DNA of 64,000 nt, taken from positions 1,984,001-2,048,000 of the forward strand of contig JBBELK010000162.1 of the NCBI GenBank assembly GCA_037783545.1, in the 5' to 3' direction. Below, piece after piece: positions 44,626 to 55,361 of the stretch. Both the position numbers and the translations under genes were made by a program. The notes under the pieces are model-generated. The model made no database searches and was not told the origin of the DNA. It saw only the letters and a list, made by a program, of their open reading frames with translations. Every line of letters starts with the position of its first letter. Within the stretch, counting starts at the first letter, position 1. This DNA is from Henricia sp. BOLD:AAB3569. Taxonomy: Eukaryota > Echinodermata > Asteroidea > Spinulosida > Echinasteridae.

Positions 44626-45767
44626 GTATATTGGAATTGAACAATTTTTGTATAGATTCTAACAAAGGATTTCTCTGACAATGCAAACTTGTTTACAATT
44701 ACGATGGGAGAGAGAAAGCAACGAAAGGAACTTGATTTCCTTCCTTGATAACTGATAACCATATGCACCAATTCTTCCCAGAACAGAGCATGGGCTATTA
44801 ATTTTTCTTACACTTTCACAGTATCACACTATTGGCTACTGGTACATTCTTCATAATTACATCGCACCTTTATGACGTCATCTCACTTATGTTCATCCTG
44901 AATGATGCCCGAGTTGCAGTACCCTCGTGCTGTATCAGGCTCGCTGATCTTAGTTGGGACTACACCAGATCAAGATGGGCCGGCAAATGCTGGGAGTATT
45001 GTTTTCAGCTGTCCTGGGATGGAATGAAGTGTAGCTGAAGGGTAGAGTGGGTGGGACTCTGCTCGAAACTGTACCGGGATATCCTGTGACTAATAGGACT
45101 TGGGGGAAAAGTTAAAATGTCGTTGAATACGTCATTTCACATTACAGATAATTGCCTGTAAATTCCAAAAACTACTTTTATTGCATAAACAGAGCAATCG
45201 GTAGCCGAGATAAGCATATTAGAAATTAGCCGTTTCCCGCGAAATCGTGTACATGTACATGTGTATGTGACTGAATACAAGAGAGCTCGAAGATGCGATT
45301 AACTATGAAGCGCCCTCACAGTGACAGATTGCGCCAGCAAAGAATTATTAAAGTCTGATTAGTCTTAGTTCAACACGCTATATCTTGTTTTGCGCTAATT
45401 AAAATGGAAGAGTACCTATATTATATATGTGTAATAGCACATATTCACGCCTATATAATAAAGACTACGCACTCGACGAAATTTGCTTGACATACGAGGG
45501 CGCTCCTTATTGCTAGTCATAGAGAGAAACCACAGTTTAAAAAACAAACAAACAAACAAACAACATCACATTTCAAACAGTAGCAGTAGCCTACTGATCC
45601 ATTTCTGACCCAAACAAACTTGTTGGGATTGTTGCAACTGACATACTAAACAAACTCGGTAAACTGTTACAGATCATAACACCAAGAATTCACCGAAAAT
45701 GACAATTTTGTACACAAGTCAATGGATATTTCCTCTGTTATTGTGTGTCTTTGTTTTTTTTTTTTTT

Positions 45768-45801
<34 letters not shown>

Positions 45802-45881
45802 GAAAATGATCGTAATGTGTAAAACACACCCTGTACTATAATTATATTTAATAAAAACCTTATTTAACACGTCCTTTAAAC
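44626..45881. other. No gene recognised; microsatellites
   Basis: Simple repeats (AAAC)n at about 45541 and T-run plus (TTG)n at 45755-45801. No convincing coding sequence. Confidence 0.45.
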
Positions 45882-46518
45882 AAATGTCAATGGGTATAGT
45901 TACCAGTGGAATAGGTATGCCTCAAACTGAAGGCTCGTAGAATACACAAGGTTTTATGTGAACATACTTTAGTGAGCGTAAAGACCCGAATGCCGACTAC
46001 AGAGTATGCAGACAATGCAAGGCGTGAATTAGGTTAACAAAGGTAGAGGATTTCGTCTATAGTGAGATGTTACCAACGGATAAAGCTAAATTGATCCGCA
46101 ACTTCAGAAACGGCAAGAATGCGTTGTAAAACTGAGCAGTATAGTGTACCCACAGTGCACGCGCGATGACGTCACGGATTTCGAATTCCCTATAACGCGG
46201 CAAAAGGCAGTCAGAGTCCGGGCATCTTACCAGTTAAAGCTCATAGGAGGCCTGTGAATAAAAAAGAAATTTGGACGGAAAATACGTGGAAACTTAACGT
46301 GAAGTTAAGCAAATCTCAATGGGTAGTTAGCAGTGGAACGGTAGACCTGAAATGAAGGCTCGGGGAATGCACTGGGTTTTATGTGAACATGCTTCAGTAA
46401 GCGCAGTGACCTGTATACTGACTACAGAGTATGCGAACAATGCCTGCAGGCATAAATTAGGTTAACAAAGGTACTGCAATTTGTCTATATTGAGGGGCGT
46501 TACCAACGAATAAAACTC
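45882..46518 (+). repeat. Direct duplication of about 205 bp
   Basis: 45882-46087 and 46311-46518 match in order (TCAATGGGTA, TTTTATGTGAACAT, GACTACAGAGTATGC, TTAGGTTAACAAAGGTA, GTTACCAACG) with about 80 percent identity. Confidence 0.8.
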
Positions 46519-46664
46519 CATCCCTATTCCCTCCTATTTTGTGTCATAAATAAGTGTTTTTCTTCAAACTGTCCGCCATGTTTTACTACTCGCGGTTACT
46601 AGGTGACGTCATTACACCTTGCTTTACACCACAGACCCGCCCGCGAGCTCGGGCAGTGGTGGCT

Positions 46665-47955
46665 GCCACCGGGGCGCACATTTTTGTTTTACACCACTGC
46701 GAGGGGAATTTGGCAGAAAACGCACAATTTCAATGCTGGTGAAGAGACTAAAGTTCCCCGTACGTATACATGTGCTATACAATGCGCTGTACATGTGCAT
46801 GTAGATTGTTTACGTACGTACTGTACATGTATTATAATAAGATAAATTTCATGATTGATTAGGAAGGAAAAACAAAAACAAAAACTGCATACATATTAAA
46901 ATATCAGCCAAATGATCAGTGCATGTTTTTTATGTTGAATGAATGGTGAAATATTTTTGTGAAACAAAACACCATCGATCGACGGAATTAAGTCCCCAAA
47001 AGTATGTATAAGCCCATCTGGCATAAGGCATTTCTTTCCTCCAAATGTATAAGTTAACTCGATCTGTTTCCAAAACTTGTTTTTCTTCTTTCTATCGAAA
47101 CGCGTTTCGATAGTTCTTTCGAAATGATATTTCGATCGTTCTTTCGGAACGACGTTTCAATCGTTCTTTCGAAACGACGTTTCGATCGTTAATTCTTTCA
47201 AAACGACGTTTCGATCGTTCTTTCGAAACGCGCGTTTCGGTCGTTCTTTCGAAACGACGTTTCGATCGCTCTTTCGAAACGCGCGTTTCGGTCGTTCTTT
47301 CGAAACGCGCGTTTCGATCGTTCTATCGAAACGTTTTGATCGCTCTTTCGAAACGCGCGTTTCGATCGTTCCATCATAACGACGTTTCGATCGTTCTTTC
47401 GAAATGTTTCGGTCGTTCTTTTAAAACGCGCGTTTCGATCGTTCTTTCAAAACGACGTTTCGATCGTTCTTTCGAAACACTTAATTTTTGATTGTTTTTT
47501 TTTTTAAACACTATAATTTCAAACGTTCCCTCCAAACACTTTTTCAATCACTTCTTCTAAATAATCCGAAAATTCTGATGTTAAGAATTGTAAAATTCTT
47601 TAAAATTACCCAGTAAAAATATCATTCATGTCAGTAGGTGCATATTTGATATGGAAAAACCCCGTTGAAGGTGGGAAAATATAGAAGACTTTCACAGGGA
47701 ACACATATTTTTCAGCCTACGTGTAGTATCTTTAAACTATGTTTTGCATACAAGATCTCAAAGCCAAGATCGGCTACCCCTCATTTTTTTTCTGTGGTGA
47801 AAAGTAACCGGTATCATCGTCGGTCGACAGACACGCGGTTTGCAATCATTGGCTTATTACGCATGCGCGACTTTTTCGTAGTCTTTGTACGTGTGCTGTA
47901 ACGAATGATTACCCCTCGCAGTGGTGTAAAAAAAAAAATGCGCCACCGGGGCAGA
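46665..47955. mobile_element. 1.3-kb element with TTTTACACCACTGCGAGGGG ends
   Basis: CCACCGGGGCGCACATTTTT with TTTACACCACTGCGAGGGG at the left is matched in inverse orientation at 47905-47955. Same ends as the MITE at 4507-4858. The middle holds the TTTCGAAACG minisatellite. No transposase seen; no clear target duplication. Confidence 0.6.
47090..47478. repeat. Minisatellite of self-complementary TTTCGAAACG units
   Basis: About 15 units of roughly 25 bp, consensus CGATCGTTCTTTCGAAACGA followed by CGTTT, alternating ACGACGTTTCG and ACGCGCGTTTCG centres. Each unit contains the palindromes TTTCGAAA and CGATCG, so single strands could form hairpins in many registers. Confidence 0.9.
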
Positions 47956-48124
47956 CTCGTGTAACACGTGATGTCTAAAAGAACGCTCCGGTGTAAGTTG
48001 GTGTTACCCAGTGTCAGCATCTCGAACGCCCCCATTATAAACATGATGACCGTAGAAAACTTCCCCTGAAATGTTTGAAGTGCTATATAGTCTTTGAGAA
48101 ATGAGTTAAACAATTAGTTTTCGT

Positions 48125-48305
48125 CTCATGAGACGAAAATTCAATTCGCCCCAAAACCATTTCGCCCGAGTGCCATTTCGCCCCAAATTTCTTCGTCCAA
48201 ACACTACATCGCCCAAATGCCACTTCGCCCCAAAACCACTTCGTGCACAGGCCGTGGTTCAGGGCGAAATAGTTCAGGGCGAAGTGGTTTTGGGGCGAAA
48301 TGACT
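48125..48305 (+). repeat. TTCGCCCCAAAACCA words, left member of an inverted pair
   Basis: Repeated TTCGCCCCAAAACCACTTCG and CAGGCCGTGGTTCAGGGCGA words; reversed relative to 51850-51985. Confidence 0.7.
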
Positions 48306-48898
48306 GCAAACCCTTTTTTGACTGTTTTCTCAAAAGTTGGACGAGGTACGGAGCTGGTTTTTGCTCAGGTTGGTTTTAATCATGCATATCTTCAATCACA
48401 CAGAGGGATAAAACTATTTGTAACAGTTTACCAATCACTATACTATATCTTCAAGTTTAACAAAACAAAGAAAATCAAAGTCTAATATAATTTCTTGAGA
48501 TTTCAAAAGTATGAAAAGAACAGTTTGTTTTTTCAGATGTATTAACTTCTAAAAAAAAAGGAAATTGTAAAAAAGACACATTTAAACTAACAATGTTCTT
48601 TTTAAGTAACTGTAAAAATAAGAAAACTCACCAGGGATATGCAGACACTAAACTTGAAATCTTTGAGAACGGCAGAAAAACACAAAGTTGAGGGTAATCC
48701 GTCACTTTTATTCCCTAATTTCCACTTGAAACAAAACTACCCCTGCAACAGTGAACGTTGCTAAACAGAGCAGCGTCCATTTTTGAAAAAAAGCACATAT
48801 GCTAATGGAAAATAGGGCCACTTTTAGGAGCCACATTGTCCAAAATATTTATAGTTGGAAGAAAAAATACCCCACATCACGGCGATGGCCACATTCTA
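48306..48898. other. No gene or repeat recognised
   Basis: AT-rich spacer between the TTCGCCCC repeat and the 2.5-kb element. Confidence 0.4.
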
Positions 48899-51434
48899 CA
48901 CTCTCAGAACGCTGGTTAAAATATCACTGGTTAAAAATCAGTTGGTTAAAAATCTCCCAATGTTGGTTAAATTCTCCGAGTTGGGTAAATTTTTCTTTAA
49001 CCAGGGGTTGGTTAAGAAATATTATGCTTTCTGGTTGGGTAAACAGCGGGTTGTGTAAAACATTAGATCAGAGGGCTGTATTTTAACCAACTATGGTTAT
49101 AATTTACACCCCCCGCGAAGCGAAAGTTGGTTAAAAAATTCGCCCAACCATGTCACGTGGTGTCCAGTGGAAGCTACCATTGGTTAGTGACTCGATAGTC
49201 TGCAGAAAGGCAAGAGCGACAAAATGCCAACGCGCGTTCGTTTCGTGTGTGTGTGTGCCTTGTACGTGTAAAACTACTACACAAACGTATACAGGACTCG
49301 TGTCATGGAGGATGTGTTGACGGCAAATTTGCAAAATGTAGTGGTGTTTCCGAGCCGAAACGACTAATTTAAGGTAAGTTTTGCCTCGTTAATTGTCTGG
49401 TCCGATCGATGAATGGTGGGGAGACATTTTAGTGGTTGCTAGCGGTCGGTTTTGGAAACCTTTCTCGAAGATTTAAGCCGATTTCAAAGTGTTATGTTTT
49501 ACCCGTACGCGCGGGTTGTCACGAGTATATAACGTTACTTTCACGTTGCATGCAGCGCGCCGTGTGCAGCGAGTGCGGGCCACAAACTACATCACATGTA
49601 CAGTACATACACCATACTCGCTACGCACGGCCTGTATACGTGTAACTTTTCCCACCACTCCCGCCGGGCTGCCCCACCTAAGAGGTAGGGATTATCACTT
49701 TTCGAATGACAAATTCTCCACCTGTGGGGCAAAATTTGGGTTACAAACTCCCCACCCATGGGCCAAAAGATGCACGTTTTGCTCCCTGTGCGCTGAAAAT
49801 TTGATTTCCATGCGTTTAAGTCCCACCCTGCAGGAGCACGGAAATCGTCGGACCAAATCCCCACCTAAGGGGTGGGGCATCGCAGAGTGGAGTAGCGCGG
49901 GGGAGGGATGGGGGCATTGATAGGTGCATTATTAATAATAATAATGAATATTTGTAATGCGCCGGTATCCATGAGAAAGATTATCAGTTGCTATTAGTTT
50001 AATAGTAGTATGAATGGATGGGTCACATATAGGCCTACCGCCTTTGGATCTTACTTTGTTAATTGTTTCATTTTGTTTATCCACACAGGAGGGGCTGATC
50101 GGATTTGGCATCTTGGCAGCAACTGTTACTCGACAAGAACTATGACAGCAGAGGCCAAGGCCGTAACCACTCACCATGCACACCACAGTTGATCTGACTA
50201 GGCTACTGCTAAGCAAGGCTTCGGCGTGAACCACGTCTTTTTGATCAAAGCTGCATTTTGGCCACTTTTTCGACACAACTACAGGTTGAGTAAAAAAAAA
50301 ACTATACACTTTTAAAATTACTTGTGTTTTAGTGTATTAATATTTATTTGAGATGTTTTGACAACATGTATTTTGGATAAGTTCTCCTGTGTCTTTTGGT
50401 AGCAGTTTAAATAAATTATGTCTCATGCATGACCGCACATGAGGCAAATAAGGGTGTCGGGTGGAACACGACTTGCGCCAATTCAGTATGGCTAGGAAAA
50501 AGAAAAGGATTTGAACCAGTGCAGAGCTGACATCTGATGTTGGCGCAAGTCGTGTTCCACCTGACATCCTTATTTGCCTTATGTGCGGTCATGCATGAAA
50601 CATAATTTAAAGGACACAGGGGAACCTATCCAAAATACATGTCAGAACATCTCATATAAATATTTGTACACTAAAACACAAAAAGTAATTTTAAAAGTGT
50701 ATAATACTTTTTTTGTTTACTCACACTGTAGAACGAACTTGCCATTAATTGTAATTGCAACTCGGAAATTGTTATTTCCTAATCTGAATTTAACCTTTCT
50801 TTGGCTGTGTAAACCACAAAAATAAAAGTACGCTCTCTGACTTCATATAGTGCAGCTGAGCTAAACGTCACACAAGCATTCTCGAACTCATTGTTAACAC
50901 AGTGTGATGGTGAAACATTTAAAAATGAAAATGTTTGAAGGAAGCCAAACACTTTCATTTAGAAAATACCAGTATATATTTGGCCTACACCTGCTGCTAA
51001 AGTACATACATGTACATCAAATACATGTATCACAAAATAAATAAAATAAAAAAATTTAAAACTGTCAAGTCCATCGTGTGGTGTTTGCCTTTATTTGGTG
51101 TCCTTTTTACCTAAACTTTTAACATAATAAATTAACCAACTGTTGGTAAAATATTGCCCAATTACTGTGAACAGCATTTCAGTAAAATGCCCAACCATTC
51201 GGGTATAACCAACTGCATGGTTAAAATTTGCCCAACTCGGCATTAACCAACAGATTGGTTAAAATAAAATTAACCAATAATTGGTTAAAAAGTTTAACCA
51301 ACCACGTATTAAAATTTAACCAACCTGGGTTGGTTAAGGTTTTAACCAACTGTTGGGATGTTCACCTGGTAATACATGGTTGGTTAAAATTTTAACCAAG
51401 TTGGTTAAAAATTTTAACCAACGTTCTGAGAGTG
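48899..51434. mobile_element. 2.54-kb DNA transposon, CACTCTCAGAACG ends
   Basis: Inverted ends CACTCTCAGAACG are flanked by TA on both sides (48897-48898, 51435-51436). Subterminal arrays of TTGGTTAAAA/TTTTAACCAA words fill 48913-49140 and 51125-51425. Same architecture as 17256-22472 with a different word. Inside are a foldback (50279-50731) and a short ATG-headed frame at 49305-49367 (MEDVLTANLQNVVVFPSRND) followed by a GTAAGT donor-like site at 49374, possibly a parent first exon. Confidence 0.8.
50279..50731. mobile_element. 453-bp foldback element inside the 2.5-kb element
   Basis: Arms 50279-50480 and 50539-50731 are inverse copies at about 85-90 percent identity, around a 58-bp spacer (GGCGCAAGTCGTGTTCCACC is the inner arm edge). 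Confidence 0.85.
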
Positions 51435-51559
51435 TACACAAGACCATGCACACTCGTTCAGCTCTTTGAGGGCATACAAAATATACATGACCTCGGCGCA
51501 CGGATCTCTGCCTATTTACTTGGGTGCACCCTGAGCGACACCGGAACGACCCGCTGTGC

Positions 51560-51560
51560 A

Positions 51561-51591
<31 letters not shown>

Positions 51592-51690
51592 ACAAAATAT
51601 CGCGCCCCGGATTCGAACCCGGGACGCCAGAGGTGAAAGGCGAGGAAAGAACCCGTACGCCAACCCGACCGCCCCGTTTGAGTTGTGATG
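51560..51690 (-). repeat. tRNA-like SINE head beside a C-run
   Basis: Minus strand: CGGTCGGGTTGGCGTACGG, then CTCTGGCGTCCCGGGTTCGA and ATCCGGGG, giving a good T-arm (CCCGG/CCGGG) and B-box. Acceptor stem pairing is poor, so it is a SINE head or tRNA pseudogene. A run of about 27 C precedes it on plus. A worn relative is at 56330-56375. Confidence 0.6.
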
Positions 51691-51849
51691 AGGGAGATAT
51701 TATTTGACCTCTTAAAGGAGCGTGACCAGATCACATTTTTGGAACTGCCTATTTTTCCCATGGGTATTGAGATTTTTTTACCATATTGTTGGTAATATTT
51801 TTATCATTACCATTTTGAAATTGTTCGTTCCAATTCGTATATTTTCAGA

Positions 51850-51985
51850 GATATCGCCCTAAAACCATTTCGCCCTGAACCACTCGCCCTGAACCACGGC
51901 CTGTATGCACGAAGTGTTTTTGGGGCGAAGTAGGTATTTGGGGTTTAATGGCATGTGGGCGAAGTGGTTTGGGTGCCTTGGTATT
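51850..51985 (-). repeat. TTCGCCCCAAAACCA words, right member of an inverted pair
   Basis: Inverse of 48125-48305, so the pair brackets the 2.5-kb element and may be the ends of an older host element about 3.9 kb long. Confidence 0.65.
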
Positions 51986-52027
51986 GTAGACGTAAAAGAC
52001 ACTCAACTGTAGTAAAACTGGTTTTAA

Positions 52028-52165
52028 GCGGGCCTCCCACTGTGCGATTTGGCCACGAATTCCCTACGACTAGCTACGATTATCGGGGACTGCCTATAGA
52101 CTCTACACACAATCGTACCCAATCGTAGCTAATTCGTGGCAAAAATCGCACAGTGGGAGGCCCGC
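52028..52165. mobile_element. TTAA-site foldback MITE just upstream of gene B exon 2
   Basis: Ends GCGGGCCTCCCACTGTGCGA (inverse at right) are flanked by TTAA at 52024-52027 and 52166-52169. 138 bp; inner arms pair CCACGAATT. It lies 49 bp before the exon, inside the presumed intron 1. Confidence 0.9.
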
Positions 52166-52213
52166 TTAAGTTTTATTGTTGCAATATTCTTTAAATGTTA
52201 ATCATTTCTCTAG

Positions 52214-53351
52214 GCAAGGTAGAGTCCAACTTCATTACGCGACTCCTGACCAAGTATCATGCCATCCACAATACCGTGGTAGACCCTAGTCGCCTCCACG
52301 TCGACCTCTACAAGAAACTCATTGAGAAGAAACAAGATGACTTGAAAGGAGTGGAGTTTGAATTCCGCACAGAGACACTGAGCGAGTACAAACAATCCTG
52401 CGAGAAGACGGGAGACACGACCAAGTATCATGTAATTAGCGCCCTCTTCTGTCTATATTATGAGACAGAAATTACCGCCATCATGTTGGATTTCCTCTAC
52501 GATCGATTGGCACAAGGGGGCGTCCTGCTCGTGGCTATGAAATCAGGTAATTATAATTAAAATTTCGCACTATACTAAGACATTGTTTCAACAGACTAAA
52601 GAGGTATACAGTATAGGCTTTTAGGAATATTATCTTTCATCCGTTAGTATAGCGGAATGGAGTTTTGAGGCTTACAAGTAGGCTGCTTAGACATAAGCGG
52701 AAGGTTGGTTTAACTTTGTTAAATGCTCATCCAAATATGATTACAATTGATGATTTATCTATCAAAATTAACGGATGGTTTATTCTCGTGAAGGACTTTT
52801 GAATGCCCTATATGTGAGACTGGATTTGCCATAAACTGGACTGCAGCATTTACCATTTCTGCAACCAATAGTCTTTTCAGACGCGCACTCCAAACAACTA
52901 AAGTGCCAAGTTTGTTTGTTTACAACAAAATTCATATGCAGTGTCTTTTATAACGTCCATCCACGTTCAGCAGTATAATTACTTTATGTTTGCAGAGAAT
53001 TGTGACCTAATAAGGGTGGAAGCGCGGTTCCAGTTAGCAAACGACGACCGGAATCCAAGCTACAGCAGTCTGCACGTCCGCGAATACTTGGAGAAACGCA
53101 GCATTCCTTACGTGAACTGCGATAACAAAGACGACCACCATGACTTTGACATCACGACGTGCTTCGACGACGCCGACCCAAACGGTCACCTTACGCTCGA
53201 TTTACTGTCTAGTGTCATTAACTTTCGTAAGAATGTCTCTCCCGAAGTCTTGACGGAATTCAGAGACTATCTCATGAGCATTGCGTCGCAGAGAGATGGT
53301 AAGGTATTCTTGCGCCGCGACACTGACCACATCATCGTCAACAAACGATAA
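52214..53351 (+). CDS. Histamine N-methyltransferase-like protein, gene B (exons 2-3)
   Basis: Exon 52214-52546 (AG acceptor, GTAATT donor) and exon 52996-53351 (acceptor TTTGCAG) are open and in the same phases as gene A. Together they encode about 230 residues: GKVESNFITRLLTKY, VVDPSRLHVDLYKKL, KYHVISALFCLYYETE, then HDFDITTCFDDADPNGHLTL and GKVFLRRDTDHIIV. Identity to gene A is roughly 70 percent. The AdoMet loop exon (exon 1) was not found between 43 and 52 kb, which is transposon-rich; it may be further left, diverged or lost. The residue aligned with human Asn283 is Arg, so the substrate is open. Orientation is head to head with gene A. Confidence 0.85.
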
Positions 53352-53750
53352 GAGCATGCCATATTCAAATGTTGCGTAGTAGGCCTATATTCTAATATTA
53401 TCGTGAGAGCGATAAAGGTATTTTAAATATACTTTATATATCTTTTTAGAGCTCTTTTGTATTTTAATCGAATTAATTCGTCAATGAAATGCACGTAATG
53501 CTGGTAAAGGGTTTATACACATATCTTTTTAACTAATATGAAAATGTAGAGGACATCACTGGCGGTTGTAACAAAATCATGTATTATCAACTTGTGCTGT
53601 GAACTGGGCAGTTTTAGGTTGCATGTAATTAAAAACAAATCCACAAATATATTTGCAGTTAGTTGGGTCCTTTTGATGGAGATCCAGTTTGACCGTTTGG
53701 GTCAAGTATTAAAAAGCAAGACCAAGATATTTTGTTCAGATCCTCTTTAA
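53352..53750. other. Gene B 3' flank, nothing else seen
   Basis: AT-rich sequence expected to hold the 3' UTR. Confidence 0.4.
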
Positions 53751-53753
53751 TGT

Positions 53754-53858
53754 ACAGGCTCGTCAGCAATGCGCGCGCGCGCCAAATTCGTGCCACGAAA
53801 TACGCAGCTCCATAGCAAAGGCATGGAGCTGCGTATTTCGTGGCACGAATTTGGCGCA
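53754..53858. mobile_element. Hairpin MITE family D, copy 1 (right end lost)
   Basis: ACAGGCTCGTCAGCAATGCG, a GCGCGCGC tract, then ATACGCAGCTCCATAGC and its inverse; matches 54749-54881 but stops at TTTGGCGCA. Confidence 0.8.
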
Positions 53859-54190
53859 TAGTGTGGATATTTTAAAGTTGGTTGGAATTTATCATGCAGG
53901 AGTATAAATCTTAAACGGAACATGTTTATAACACCTCGAAAGAGGATTTCCGAACAGTTTACATAGGCTACTTCGAAAGGGTGGTGGGCAAATAAAAATA
54001 ACTTCATTGGAACTACCAAAGCAGTCAAATAAAATGAAATACCTTCCCTTTTGGTTTGAATATTATGTGAAATGAACTCGTGTCGCCTTGCTGTCATTTG
54101 TGCCGACAGAAAAATCTCGATCCAATGTCCCAAAGGATCGCGAAGAATGATTGTCTACAATCTGCCTCAACGTCACGGTGTTTGCGACGG

Positions 54191-54484
54191 CTAGGCCTAC
54201 TAACCCCACGCGCTGATTACCGAGTCTAGGCCTACTAACCCCACGCGCTGATTACCGAGTCTAGGCCTATGATCGATAGTTCGATATCTAGGCCTATGAT
54301 CGATAGTTCGATATCTAGGCCTATAGGCCTACTAACCCCACGCGCTGATTACCGAGTCTAGGCCTATGATCGATAGTTCGATATCTAGGCCTATAGGCCT
54401 ACTAACCCCACGCGCTGATTATACCGAATCTAGGCCTATGATCGATAGTTCGATATCTAGGCCTATGATCGATAGTTCGATATC
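54191..54484 (+). repeat. Composite minisatellite of TAGGCCTA units
   Basis: Two unit types are intermixed: TAGGCCTACTAACCCCACGC with GCTGATTACCGAGTC (about 35 bp) and TAGGCCTATGATCGATAGTT with CGATATC (about 27 bp). Four copies of the first and five or six of the second. Confidence 0.9.
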
Positions 54485-54589
54485 AACAGTAGGCCTATAG
54501 TCACTATATTGACTTAAACTGTCCAATGCAATGACTCTGCCCGAAATGATGTATCAAATAACGTCGTTTTGAACTTTTTTCAATGGCAT

Positions 54590-54725
54590 CTTTAAAGGAG
54601 TTTGACCAGATCACTTTCGGGGGCGGTCCCAGAAGGGGGCGGTCGTACGCTCCCATGCCAAGCTTTTCAACACCCCTCCCTCCCCCCCCCACCCCCCCTC
54701 CCCCTGCCCCCCTCCCCCGCAACCG
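54590..54725. other. GGAG-TGACCAGATCAC word and C-rich tract
   Basis: TTTAAAGGAGTTTGACCAGA is shared with 51713-51735. It is followed by a C/CCT-rich low-complexity tract at 54670-54720. Confidence 0.5.
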
Positions 54726-54748
54726 TACCGTTGGGGTATATGCCTTAA

Positions 54749-54881
54749 AGGCACAGGCTCGTCAGCAATGCGCGCGCGCCAAATTCATGGCACAAAACAC
54801 GCAGCTCCATAGCAAAGGCATGGAGCTGCGTATTTCGTGGCACGAATTTGGCGCGCGCGCATTGCTGACGAGCCTGCGCCT
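54749..54881. mobile_element. Hairpin MITE family D, complete copy, TTAA target
   Basis: 133 bp folding almost completely: AGGCACAGGCTCGTCAGCAA pairs with the right end around the loop ATAGCAAAGGCAT. Flanked by TTAA at 54745-54748 and 54882-54885. A transcript would form a stem of about 60 bp. Confidence 0.92.
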
Positions 54882-54885
54882 TTAA

Positions 54886-55313
54886 GTCTTATATGACATC
54901 ACACTTTTGCATGCTTAAATGTGGTTAAATATTGCCTGAGATCACACCACATAGCATCTAGAATCCAACATTTTTCAGGCCTTTAAAGGCCCCATATGTA
55001 TCATAAAGACTGGTTCTGTTCGGTTCGTGACTTCCGATCCGAGTGAGTTTGAGTTGCGAAGTTCATCGGCTGAGGGCGCTATACCTACCCAGAGGCGCTC
55101 GCGCTGTGGTAAAGTGCTGAGGTACTAGGTCGATGCTCGTCCAACAGGCATGACAGGTGCACATATCTGAACATTTAGATAGGCCTAAAGCCAAGGGATA
55201 GTTGACACCTGCAATCCTGCATTAAATTTTGGTGGGAAACCCCCGCGGCCCGCGAAGTTTTTAGTCATTGGTCCTAATTGGACGTGCTCAACAGCTGATA
55301 GACACCAATCGCA
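54886..55313. other. Upstream region of the actin-like gene
   Basis: GC content rises towards 55260; a CCAAT word is at about 55303. No other gene seen. Confidence 0.4.
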
Positions 55314-55315
55314 TT

Positions 55316-55322
55316 TATAAAA
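55316..55322 (+). promoter_or_regulatory. TATA box of the actin-like gene
   Basis: TATAAAA lies 46 bp upstream of the ATG at 55362, implying a very short 5' UTR of about 15 nt. An inverted CCAAT pair lies just upstream (ATTGGTC, GACACCAATC). Confidence 0.55.
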
Positions 55323-55361
55323 TCACCCCGCCCAACGAACTTGTGTTATGTTACAATCACA

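Noticed and set aside
51600-51685. Functional tRNA gene on the minus strand
   Set aside because: The T-arm and B-box are good but the acceptor stem does not pair and it has a worn relative at 56.3 kb, so a SINE head is more likely.
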